In this document: piece by piece, positions 22,839 to 34,700 of the stretch
Layout: each line of letters opens with the position of its first letter
Numbering within the stretch: the stretch's first letter is position 1
Assembly: GCF_047495875.1 (NCBI RefSeq)
Contig: NC_092460.1
Coordinates: 12,576,520-12,640,519, forward strand
Direction of reading: 5' to 3'
Length of the DNA: 64,000 nt
From: Pithys albifrons albifrons
Lineage: Eukaryota; Chordata; Aves; Passeriformes; Thamnophilidae
Program-made: the position numbers and the translations under genes
The notes under the pieces: generated by a model
The model's input: only the letters and a program-made list of their open reading frames with translations
Databases searched by the model: none
What the model was told of the DNA's origin: nothing

Positions 22839-23897
22839 CTATCTCGAGGTCGTCAGCACAGATATAGTTGAAGACAAGTTCTGCTATGTCACAGAAATGG
22901 TAGTTCTGGAAAACAGTCTGGACATACCGAGACAGGCTTGTGTCCTGAGAGAGACTCCAGGTGGCATTATGTGTTTCAAAGCTGAGGAAGTCCTGACCAT
23001 TATAGCCAACAGAGGCAAAGAATCGAGAGGTCCTGTTGGGGTAGAGCTCACAGCGTGCCACGAACTGAGCCACAAAGGGGTCTGGAGGGACAGAGAGGAG
23101 GGAGAGGCTGCCTGAGGGGCTGGGATTGCCTTCCTGAAGGCATGAACAGCATTTCCTTTACAGTAGCAGCAGTGGCCGATCCTTCCCCACTCCCCACCTT
23201 CTGTTCAGAGAGGGGACACAGTGAAGAGAAAATACTCACAGGGTACATTTGTCTGCAAGGCCCCTTCACTGAACATATAGATGAATAGATCCAAATGATC
23301 CTTTAATACAGTCTCACAGGTTTCCCAATCACCAAGGGGCAGGTCCAGGCGAATCCAGGGCTGGTAGAGGTGGATGGACATGTTGTGCTTATCAAGAGAC
23401 CCAAGTTCGATGTCTTCCAGCAGGCCCAGCCCCTCTGTGTCCACAAAGGAGGAGTTTTTGAAGGTATTGGCCGGATAAGCCAGAGAGTGAAGGTCCCTAC
23501 ATGAGAGAGGGAGTTGCAGGGAGAAGATGGGAGCAGGAGGAGATGAATGGGGAAGGGTGAGGGACACTGAGGATTGGTTCCTTGATATTACAGGGCTCTA
23601 TGTGCCTACCCTACATCTCCTACATTCTTGTAAGCCCGAGGTCCCACCCCCTGCACCCACTCAGGTGGCTGCATTCCTGCCAAGAAGGGGGTGTGCAGCC
23701 AGGAAATAAGGAGGGGTGAGGAAGCAAATGTCCAGCACAGGTGGGGAACAGGAAAGCTCTTGGCCATGGAGTCCCAGGGGAGCTTGGGAGCAGGTGTACA
23801 TGAGCCAAGACTCCTACCTGCCCTCCAGGGTTGCCCATGTCCCAGAGAAGAGGAAAAGGTAGAGAAGGAGGAGGAGGCAGGAGCGAGGGGACTGCAT
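21989..23897 (-). CDS. CD1: CD1-E, CD1-like gene with a shifted intron-1 donor
   Basis: CD1 gene of 353 residues if one unusual splice is accepted. Exons: leader 23818-23897, alpha1 23240-23496, alpha2 22800-23081, alpha3 22420-22704, transmembrane 22220-22316, tail 21989-22049. Alpha1 lacks one base near its start compared with B, C and D. The ancestral donor GT is now GC (23821-23820), while a GT lies 4 bases into the intron (23817-23816, GTAGGA). Using it adds four bases, cancels the deletion and restores the frame, at the price of a rewritten first segment (RDLHSLAYPANTFK). That removes the usual first beta strand of the groove floor. Alpha2 opens YPFVAQFVARCEL and is one codon shorter than in C and D. 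The upstream CCAAT motif is ACAAT. It may be a working variant or a young pseudogene; sequence alone does not decide. Confidence 0.72.
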
Positions 23898-24031
23898 GGT
23901 GCCAGCAGTGAGGCCCAGAGGGTACAGTGGTGGGTGCAGCAGCAGGAGGAAGAGGCTGTGAGAGATGAGGATGCAGATGTTTCTGGCTGGCTGTGCCTGG
24001 GCAGCTCTGCTGGTGTTAATGGCCCTGACAG

Positions 24032-24036
24032 ACAAT
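24032..24036 (-). promoter_or_regulatory. Mutated CCAAT position upstream of CD1-E
   Basis: At the fixed 135-bp distance the other four copies have CCAAT; here it is ACAAT. This hints at weaker or altered transcription. Confidence 0.45.
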
Positions 24037-24064
24037 GGGGCTGGCACTGAGGTTTAAGGGAGGG

Positions 24065-25165
24065 CTCTGAGGTTCCCACTTGGGGTTGGCTGGGGCACCC
24101 TGGCCATGGCTGTGAGTGTTGGGGGAATTTGCTTGTGAGCAAAGTCAACCCAAGTGCACACAGGAGTGATCCCTCATGGTCAAGGCAGGACCTTGACAAT
24201 TAGGGGGATGTGGGTGGGGTTGAGCTGCACTTGGCCAGGCAGGATCTTCAAGTTGGGTTGGGCATGGGACTATGGTACCCCCAGCCTTATCCCTATTCCA
24301 GGGAGTTGCAGTGGAGGAACATCTTTCCCCTTTCCATGGAGTTTTATCCATGCCATGGGATCTGGGAGCTGTTTCTCTTCTTCCCTTTACTCCTGTGTTT
24401 GGGAGCCCTACTTTGCCCCAAACACCCCCAGGAGAGGGCCTGGGGCTGCCCTGCAGCCTGGCACTGCCCTTTCCTTCTCACCAGCTTTGGTAGGGATCCC
24501 TGTTCTCCTCCTCAAGAGTGGCCTTTTTTATCGTTGTTCCCTGCGGTAAGAGCAGAGCTGAAACCACAGCTGAGGGGAAGTCCGGGCTGGGGTGCCCTGA
24601 AAACAACCAAACACAACCAGGGCCAAGGTGTGCGACCACCTTGGGATGAGACTCCTCCAAACACAAGCGGCCCAAGGTGTCACTGCTCCAGGTCTCCATA
24701 TTTGGTGTCTCCAGCTGTAGGGACAAGGGGAAGGCACATATGGAGCTTCTTCATACTGAGGTCCAGCACCCTGTGACAGTGAGTTAGACATGGGGACACA
24801 TGGACACCAAAGCCCTTCCCTTCTGTGGTACTGTCCCAGAGAGAAGTAGGAATGCTGTGGTGGCCTGATAGGCCCAGAAATGGCACCAGTTTCCCCAGCA
24901 GCACACAGGGGATGTCCAGCCATGCCAGCACAAAGCTCACATGCCTTCCACTGGAGCCACCAGTGCTGGGCTCAGAGGAGAGCGTTTGGCCAGGTGGGCT
25001 GGCAAAGCAGAACCCTGGGGCAGCCCAGGGAGGGAAGGTGCAGGGGGCCTTGTGTCCATGCAGTCCTGTGAGGTGGCCATTTTTCCCATGGTCCCCCCTA
25101 AGGTGACTGTTGGTCCTTTCTTGCTGATCAGTGGGAAGGCCATTGCAGCCCCCAGTGCTGTGCAG
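24065..25165. repeat. CD1 upstream repeat module, truncated copy above CD1-E
   Basis: Homologous to 6700-9450, but the relic alpha3 region is deleted: near 24215 the sequence jumps to the equivalent of about 7545. Homology ends near 25165, which marks the edge of the array. Confidence 0.75.
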
Positions 25166-26335
25166 GTGTTTTGCAACCCACCTTTGAAGGCAGCTCAGCC
25201 AAGGTTGTTGTCAATAATAGATCCCCTGAGGTGGATTATTGTGAAATGACACTTATTGTCTGGTATTTATATATATGTCTATGGTAGGTGTATTTTAAAA
25301 TGATCTTGTTGCAATGGAAAGGAGGTATGTAGGCATTTTGGTTATTTCTGAAATATAACAATATAAAAGTATAAAGATATCATTTAAAAAATACATGAGG
25401 TAAAGAAAGTAAAAAAAGGATAAGAATAGATACTAAAGAGGAAAGATCTCATCACCAGTGACATGACTTTTTCTGCCCAGGGACCCTCTCTGGGAGGAGG
25501 GTTTTGCACTCTGATGTAACACAATTGGATCTCATACAGTCCTCTGGTGGATGGCTCCAGAAATGAGTCTGGAAGTGCTTGGGAGGTCTCTCATGGTTTA
25601 TGACTCCTTAAAAGACATGATCACTGTTTTTCACACCAGCATAGTTTGGCCAGTTATGCCTTATCAGAAGGAATGAAAAGCTTCAGGTCTACATGTGAAT
25701 GTCGCGATACCTCCCCTAGAGGAGGGTAGGGCGGGAATTTTACATCTGAGGCACCTGTGCAAGGAAGGACATTGGCATGATGAAAAGCATTATCCCATCT
25801 TGTAGGATCTTCTTGTTGGCTCTGTTCATTTTCTGACTCAAAACCTGGCTTGTTGCTTTCATGGTTTAGGAATGGTACTCCCCAGTTTAGTGCTCCCACC
25901 CAGAGTATCCAAACCACACTGCTGCTCACCTGCTCCTCTCCTGTCCCCTTTGCTCTCCCCTGAGGAGGGCTGCAAAGGACAACTGGAGGCACAGAAGGTA
26001 AAGATCATGGCTTGAGATTCAGAACAATTTACTGGAAGCAGTAATGAGATAAGAAAAGAATCAGTAACAGCAACAATACTAACAGGAAAAGTAGAAATAA
26101 AAATAGAAAGTAAGAAAAAAAAGTAGAAATAATAATTTGTGAAAGTAGCTGAAGAGAGTGATTCACATGCAAAAGCCTCACTCACTGAGCCCCAAGTCGA
26201 CCTGATTGCAGCCACGCTACCCCAAGTGGCAGAAAACTCTTCTACCCAGAATAGTCCCTTCCCCCTTGCCCCTAACAGTGACATGAGGGTCCTGGCCATG
26301 CTCCTTCCTGGCTACTGCATGTAAGTATCCCCAAG
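25166..26335. other. Gene-free, AT-rich, probably retroelement-derived stretch
   Basis: No exon or known protein recognised. Part (about 25640-26330) has a composition and short motifs suggesting LTR-retroelement debris, but I could not define ends or a family. Confidence 0.3.
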
Positions 26336-26339
26336 GTGG

Positions 26340-26610
26340 GGAACTCCAACACTTCCCTGGGCAACCTGTGCCAGGGCCTGGTCAGTCTCCCAAGGAACAA
26401 GTGTTTTCTGATATGCAGTGGAACCTCTGCCTATGGGCTTACCATTGGGCACCAATGACAAGAGCCAGGCTCTGGTCTCTCAGCACTCTCTGCCCAGGTA
26501 TTTGCACATTGATAAAATGCCCATTGAGCCTTCTCTTCTCCAGGCTTCACATTCCCAGTTCTTGGTAAAGGCACTTTTTCATGAAACAACCTGTAAGATC
26601 ATGGAAGTGA
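26340..26610 (-). mobile_element. CR1-like LINE fragment (antisense)
   Basis: Contains the CR1 antisense landmarks: an ends-of-paragraph type word GGGCAACCTGTGCCAGGGCC and then GAGCCTTCTCTTCTCCAGGCT. It is old and diverged. Confidence 0.55.
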
Positions 26611-27245
26611 AATGTTGTCTTCTTGACATAACCACTGATAAAGATCAATCCAGGGATAACTGCCCTTGATTATGTCTTGTTATCAACCCTACACCCATTT
26701 CCTGGTCCTCCCTACTGCCCTATTGCATAGTTCTGAGCAGCAGGGATTGAAACTTGGTACGCTCAGCCTTGACCTGACTTTGTGGGACAGGACTAAGAGG
26801 AACAGGATAAATGGAATCAGTCATGTAACAGTCTCTTCTTAGAGGGAAAGAATTGTTTGACTGCTGAGGAGAGCCCAGGCCAGGGTGGGTGCAAGCCTGT
26901 GGGAAGATGGCTGGGGGCAAAAAATTAGAGGAAACTGAAAAGCTGTATTCACATCCTAACAGAAGTTATAACAGTGTGGAAGTTATAGGGTAAAATGCAG
27001 CTACTGCTCCCTGGATGGAATGCAGGTCGCAGCTCCATGGTGATTCCCCAAGGGGAATGAAATGAAGGGTGGGGCAGAGTGGAGACACCATGCTCTGTGG
27101 AAATCCCAGCAGGGAGGGGAACTCAATGCTACTTTGCAGCTGATGAAACCCCATAGCACATGCCAGCCAGGGGTGATGGGAGATGTCCTGCTGCTGAGCT
27201 GGCAGTGGTGGCAAAAGTGCGTAAAATTGCTCTCCTCAGACGAAC

Positions 27246-27653
27246 TGTAATATTAACACACACCTCTATCCCAAAGTTACCCCCTTGCCAAGGTACAACC
27301 ACCCCCCACTAAGCATGTGCTCTCTGGTTTTTTGACCATATCTTTCAAAGTGAAGCAAGATAATTTTACGCCAATCAGCAACAAAGGTATTTATGACTAG
27401 AGTCACTCAATCTCCACCTAAAGAAATAGTATAAAAGTAGGCTGAGAATGGGAGAAGAGTTAGGGAAGACTTCATTGTAACTGCTGGGATCAGTTGAAGG
27501 GCTGAACCTGTCTTACCTGTCTTCTCTCCCATAGGGATGCCTATTGGGTAAGAACTATATGTGTGTTGAATAAAGCTTGTCTGTATATTGTTTTAAATAC
27601 GTTTTTGCAGTGAGGCACTATCACCAGGAGTTTTCAAACCTTAACTTGTCACA
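27246..27653 (+). mobile_element. Probable solo LTR
   Basis: Starts TGT and ends ACA, with TATA-like GTATAAAAG at 27429-27436 and AATAAA at 27569-27574 in U3-R-U5 order. Length about 408 bp. No clear target-site duplication and no internal region. Confidence 0.45.
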
Positions 27654-27659
27654 ATTTTA

Positions 27660-28430
27660 TGTTAATAAAGAGTGTTATTCCATAAACTCTTGGTGGTCCT
27701 TCCTGGGTGTTGGCAGCTGCTGGCAATGAGTAACACACTCGACTAAAGTGTGAAGACCTGCTGAGGGGTCTCCCTTATGCTGTTGGCTTAGCCCACTGAA
27801 AAGGACAGTCAAATTGCCCTCTGACCTACAGGGCTCTTTAATGAGGGTTTCCCAGAGTGGGACACTGACAGACTGGCCAGGCACAAGGGTCTTGGTTTTC
27901 CTGGGGCACTGACAGACAAATCAAACACTAAGGGTCCAGGAAATCTCCCCTTTTCACATCACAAGGCCAAACAGGCCAAATGTTGCATTACCTGACTCAG
28001 AGCATTGTCTTTTTCTGTGAGATAAGTTACCACTGACACAGTTAAATGGCCACATACTGCTCCTGGTACAGCACCAACCCCTCAGTGTTCTGTGCATGAC
28101 TGGCACTCTGCAGATACTCAGCTCACAAGGTCCCAGCTGAGGGGGTGGCTGAAGAATGATGGTTCATCTTAAATGCATAAACGTGAAGCAAAAAGCTGAC
28201 TGAGCACACCCTTCACTCTCAGCCTCATCCCACTACATACTGAAGGCATAAATAATTACCCAAGTTCCAGTGTCGTGTATCTAAACCAAAATATTTTCCA
28301 GAATTTTGGCCTTTTTAGTGCTGTGTAGTACTGAATCCATCTAATATTAGAAACTTCTACTTCTTCTTGGAGGCAGAAAGTGTCCTGCCTGGGTAACTCT
28401 GATTAATATTTCACACAATTCCAAGCTGAT
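27660..28430. other. Gene-free stretch between LTR and MAJIN 3' end
   Basis: No coding exon or repeat family recognised. Confidence 0.4.
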
Positions 28431-28436
28431 GCCTGT

Positions 28437-28442
28437 TTTATT
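28437..28442 (-). promoter_or_regulatory. Candidate poly(A) signal of MAJIN
   Basis: AATAAA in the gene direction, about 280 nt after the proposed MAJIN stop codon. Confidence 0.45.
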
Positions 28443-28720
28443 AGAATCTCACATAATGTTAAATTCACAATTTATGACACTTAAGGGTCAAACCCTTAAA
28501 GTTTGTTGCTTTATTTCCAAAAACTCCGAATTGCAAGGAAAGAGACATTTTAACCCAACATCTTCAGAATGTTACTTTGAAAATGTGAACAAAGTAGAAT
28601 TTAATTTAAAGTCTTTAACAGCTGAGACAAGCAATGTGAAAAACTGAATTACAGAAGAAACACTGCAGCCCAACAATCATGCTCCAAATTTACCTTTCCA
28701 CTCCAATTAGTACTACCAGG

Positions 28721-31700
28721 TCACTTCTTTCTACCAAAAAGATGATGTAGTGGAGAAATGATGATCCTGTGGAAACAACAGCAACAAAAAGAACACATTA
28801 GACTTAACATACTTCTCTGAGAACTGGGAAAAAGGTAAGTCTGTCCAACAGAAAGACACAATGCCAGTATAAAACAACACAGAGGGAAACTGAAAAAAAT
28901 AGAGGAAAACAAATATCTTGTGCCCTAATGGTCTGATCTCAGTCATTAAAGGGATGGCACACACTATGATTAACAAGGAGTTGTGTGTTTTTTCCCAAAG
29001 AGCTCAGAAGAGCAACATTTACTGGGAATGCTGCACCTTACCATGAGATTAAAGGACATCCCTGGATGCTTCTCTGCACTGGGAGACTTTGGTTTAACCA
29101 CAGAAAAGAGGTCTCCATCCTCCAGAATTATGTAGAATCACCTGAACTGCCAGAATCAGCCTGTGACACAGGCTTAGACAGAGTCAGGCCTGCACCTGCC
29201 CATCCCTGCAGGATTAGTACCTTCTCCAGAGCCGCCCTGAGAGACTTCTTCCTTCTGACTTCATGTGTCCTGTCTTTCCTGCTTGGTCCATTTGCTGCAG
29301 CAGCTGCACTGTACCCTCAGCCTGACTGGCTGCTGCTCTTTGTTCAAGGGCAGATTCCACAGGTTTCCCTGCAAGAAACAACAGCAAGAACAAATCCACA
29401 ACCTCACTTGTCTCACACTCCCTGTGTACCCAGTGGAATGGAACAATCCAGGCATTCCTTACTCGCAGAAACTCAATTGGTCAGTCTTTAGTAAGGGATG
29501 TGGGACTAAACTCACCCTCACTTGCTCTGGACGAATTCTGAAAGGAAAAAGAACCCAAGAACTGTTACACAATGCAAAATTCTATTGCACAGAGATTTTT
29601 GTTTGCTTGCCTGCTAAGCAAGTACTAAAAGTACTAAAATCAAGGTCTGCTATCTTGTTCTGTGGGTTTGGTTTTTTTTTTTTTTTTTTTTCTGCTACTA
29701 TGAGGACTTCTTTCAACAAGATATTTATACTTTCCTCCTCAAGACATTCACAGACCTAACATCAAGCTGTAATTAATTTAGAAGACTTTAACATACCAGA
29801 TAGTGAGATAACAGTAGCTATGGCATGGGCAGAGATTTCAAACAACAGGAACAGAAGAGCTGTGGGAAACAACAGCCCCTGGACAGTACAGGCCCCTACA
29901 TTAGCCCTGCTAAGACATAGTCCTGGGACACAGACTAACTGGGAAGGGACAAAAATGGAAACTGCCAGAAGCAAGAGGTGGGCCAGGAATATCCATTAGG
30001 AAGGTGATCAGGAACTCAAAGGACCACAAACCCCAAAATCATCATATGAAACACAAACAACAAAATCAGCAGGCAAGCTTCTTTGAGAGTAAACCCTACC
30101 AGAAAAACAGATCCTCTCCCTGATGGCGTTTCCCTTGCACTAAACACAGAATCACACAAAATGCACAGGGACATTTGGAGGACACAGGTGTTAGGGAGGA
30201 CCCTGCTACCTAAGAGATGTGCCTAAGAGCAGCTCTGCCAAAGCACCACTGCAGCCTGTGGGCTAAAAGAGAAAGAATCTTCCCCTTCTGACAAGGTCTT
30301 TGGAGAACAGTGGCTTTAAAGGGCAACTGCCAATTCCTCTGGAACAATCCTGTCATGAACCTGCCTTCTGGTGCCATAGTGGGAAAAGTCATGGCACTGT
30401 TTCAGGAACAGGGAGATGCCTGCATGGCCACCCCCAGAGAGAAAGGACACTGGTGAGGAGAGGCACGTGATCACACCAAAGCAAGTATTAAGGTGCCAGC
30501 ACTTCCTGTTTGCCCCTCGTGGAGTTCTGCATGAAGGGGCATCTGAGGTAAGAAAGGACTGGAGTCTTGGAGACAGGGAATGGCCTCCCTCAGGCTCAGC
30601 TCTCAAAGGGTCAGTTCACACCCAGCTTGTAGGCTGACAGTCAGAAATGCGTGTGTTGTCTCCCTAAAACTCATCCCTTTGCTAAGTCTGATGAACAGGA
30701 GCAGGTGTTGCAGGGAAAAGGGGAAAAATTATCTGCAGGCACTTTTATGCTTGACACTCCAATAGTCCAGGACTAAACAGGTGCTGTTATCTCTGTCTGA
30801 GTATTCTGTAGCTTACCTTTTCATATCCATGCTCTGCTTTACTCATCTGGTCAGCTACAGTTCTAAAAATAAGTCAAGTAAGTAAGAACTGAGTTTACAA
30901 AATTCACAAAAACGAAATAATCTTGTAAATGACTACTCCAAGTATTTCACTGGAAACCAGGATTTCAGTACCTCCAGCCAACAAGAAATATACCTTTAAT
31001 CTGTATTTGTACCCATCTTTCAAAGTCTACCTTAAAAAAATGAAAATATGCACTCAGCCCAGTACTGGGCTTTCTGCTTTTTTACTAAAACTAACAAGCA
31101 GTTAAAGAGGAAAAAAAAGTGTTACATGACATGGAAAGGGGGATGAGCAGCAAACTAAGAAAGCTTGCAAGGGCAGGCAGCAAAGAACCACAGAAAGATC
31201 TTAAAAGACTTGAGCACAGAGCAATAAAATGGCAAAGGGAGCTCTGTACAGGGAGGTACAAAGGGGTGCATATGGAGGAAACCAATCTTGGCTTCACAAA
31301 TTGTGAGGTGATTGGGACCACTGGGACTGTCATGTGGAGATTCTGATTTCTCAGCACTCATTAGTATCCCAAGAAAACCCCAAATCCCCATTAGAACTTA
31401 GGAGTAAAATTGCTTGTCCAGAAAGCTGAGAGGACCAAAAGGTGGTATCACTGCAGCAGACACACTCCTTCCTGGGGCTGAGGGGATGCTCAGCCTGAAT
31501 GAGCTCTTCAGCCTAACAGCATAACTGGAAAACAATAACAGAAGGCTTGAAGCTGATCCTCATCTATTTGATTTTGAATTCAAGAAATTAGAATTATGAA
31601 AAGTGTTTTAATCATAACTGATGGGGTAAGATACAGGACATAGAGAGAACTGCCAGACTGGATCATGAAATAGCCCTTTTTGGTCTTGTACTTTATTAAT

Positions 31701-34700
31701 CTCCAACTGATGTGTTGGCTAAAAGAAATCAGAAAGCATTCTGAATCCTGGGCTCATTCCTCCCTCCTTTCCAGCACTTGTATTGTGACTAGGAATGGGT
31801 CATGGCAAAAGGACTGGCTTTGACTTCTCCTGTTATAATCTCTGCATGAGACACATTTGAGAATTGGGTAGGATATAAGGCAACCAGAGAGATGACTGGA
31901 CACAGTCTGTACATGGGAGGGGAAAGGTGGGCATAAACACGACCACAGTGATGGGTCTGGGACTGTCTGTAACTTGTGAGGATTCAGTACAGACATAAAT
32001 TTTCTTTCCTTAAAAACTACACTCTATTATAAAGAAAGAAGCCTGTCAGCCTGTAACTAATACTGGGCCTCAGAGACAGTCAAGAACCAAGCCTGAATTT
32101 AGCCATGAGCCAGCCCTGTACCCTCATGCTACAGGTGCCCAGCACCACCCTGAGCTGGGTTAGGCAGAGCTTTGCCAAACCACTGTCCTCAAGCAGCAAT
32201 GCCTCCCTCTGCTCAAAGCTGCTGAGACCCCTCTCTGTGCTCTGCCTGTCCTGGACTCCCCAGGTCATGACTGGGACTCACCGGGGTGAACCCAGCAAAG
32301 GGCCACAAACGTGATGATGGGATTGAGGAACATTCTGTATGAGAGATGGGACTGTTCAGCCTGGAGATGGCTCGGGTGGGCTCTTATCAAAGTACACCTA
32401 AGGAGAGGGAATGAAGAACAGGGAGCCAGGCCCTTCTCTGCAGTACCTTCTGGCAAAGCAAGAGCAAAGGGCATGGGAACCCAGGGAGCACAGGACCACT
32501 TTTTCCCAATATGAGCAATGCTGCTTTGATTCTGCTACTTATGGAAGAGGAGGAAGAAGAAAAATGGGGCAAAAGATTGCATAAAAATGAAACATGAGGA
32601 CACAAGAAACATTAAAGATACATAAAAGAGACATTAAAACACTGATAGGGAGACTATTTTGTAGTCAACTGACTTGTCCATAAGTGATTGTAGACATGAA
32701 GTCTCTGTTCCAACTTCCACTCTCCTCCTCTTCACCACTTTTTCCATTTCTGACATTTCATTTCTTCTCTTGACCTTCAAAACATTGCACACTTGGTATT
32801 GATAACAATTGATTTTGACTTCTCTATTTTAGAACAAAATTCAGAGCTAATGTACATTCATATTTCACAAAATTGTTCCTGATTAGAGAATAAAAACTAA
32901 AAAAAGGATTCAGGACTAAGATAAGCACTGGGAGGCCATCCAGAGAATTATGTTCAACAGTTTTAAACAAAATGCTGCTTTCCAGGACATCCTATTTGCT
33001 CCATCTTCAGAGAACTGCCTAGCAATGTAAGTAGCAGAAATGGAATCCTAGCAGAGAGAGAAAAATTCTTCAGGGGAATTTGGACACGACATCTTCAGTA
33101 ATTCTCTCCATCTTCAGACACTTACCCATACTGAAAACAAACATACTCTGAGCTCTCATTTTCCCAAAATTTACCAAATTAACTTAACTTTGCTGTCTAT
33201 GGCACGTGAAGTACCTAGGGAACTAATTAATTACTCAGCAATATCGACCTCACAGACTCTCCCAGTGAAGAAACCACTGGACAGGTCACTCAGACTTGCA
33301 GAAAATCCATGGAACTGAAGGCACCAGGCTCTTTGGTCCTGAGACAGGACTGCATTCCAAGCCCTCTGGAACTGACAGGAAGATTTCTGTCACACTGGAT
33401 GGTTCTAGGTGAGAACTCAGTGGCACTTCACACTGGCTAACTCTGAGAAGTACGAGAACTATAGCACTGCCTAAATATATATATCCTGCTTCTCCAGAAT
33501 ACTTAGAATATAAATTAAAAAACAAAACAAAAAAACAGAGGCACAACTTACAAGCTCATCACTGCCCCTGTTTACTTCTTTACCTGTAAGCAGAGGTTTA
33601 AAACTTGATGATTATTTTGACTGGACTTTCTGTAACCAACTGAAAAGTACATAAGAACACTCAGTTTGCACAAACAAATCCATACTTTCTTTAGGAAACT
33701 GGAAACAAAGAGTGTGATGTCAACAAATGTAGTCAAGCACAAGGAAGAAAAACATGCTTTCCATATACCTGTATGTAATGGCTCCAGCCCAGTGACTGCC
33801 ATTAAATAATGAAGGTTGGGAGGCACTGGGCATCACTTCATAAGAATACCTGCTGAAGAGTCAGCAGCAGTTGGAAAGGCAAACAGAAATGCAGGAAATT
33901 TTAGAAAAGCAGTACAGGACAGTCGAGAACACACTATTGTGCTCTATTTCAAACCCACAGTACAGCCACACCACATGCAGCTTTGCTCTCTCATTCAAAG
34001 GTACAGTAGGTGAAGGGAAAGGGAAAAGCAAGACACAGATCACAGATATTTTCAGAAATTATGCAAACACAACCACAGTGACTTACCACAAGGAACGTTT
34101 TGCTGAAATGAGTTCAATTCTATATACAATGTGCAAATGTAGGGATAAGGCACAAGATGGACATTCTCATGTTTGAATTTCATCTTCGATACTCTCTCCC
34201 ATTTACTCAGATCTGAGAACAGTGGTAAGACTTAAAAACACAGCACTAACATTTCAAAGGAGCAGGAATCCTGACAATGTCTTCAAAACTCACATCATGC
34301 TGCCCATGTGCACAAGGAAGCAAATCCAACCTGCCACTATGAACTTCATGAAAAAGCACCAGTAACACATTACAAGGAACACTCATCCAGATGGTACTGC
34401 CCCATCAGTCACCTGGATTGTCTTCTGTTCCCTTAACTGTACTGCCCTCCTGAGGCCCTTCTGCAAAAAACCCCAACATGCCAGGCTCTTCCAACCCTAT
34501 GAATAAAACCAGCAGTCTTCCTAACTAAAAAGTAATAACTTAAAAAATTGATTTAAACATTGAAAAGAACTAGGATTCATAGGAGCAGCATGATTAAATT
34601 TGCTTCACGTTTCAACCTGGGGGAAACCAGACAATTGACAATACAACCACTAAAGTTACAGCCATTCCTTCACCTGGGTGCAGTTTGACACCCAGGAGCT

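Noticed and set aside
1759..23897. Classical MHC class I or FcRn instead of CD1
   Set aside because: The alpha1 pattern (FQNSS, PW, WET), the alpha2 start YPFVAQ and the alpha2 end GGRAALERQ follow CD1, and the class I peptide-anchor motifs are missing.
29042..29078. Extra MAJIN exon between 29221 and 28766
   Set aside because: It has usable splice sites and phase, but direct joining of 29221 to 28766 gives a basic, hydrophobic C terminus like other MAJIN proteins. It could still be an alternative exon.
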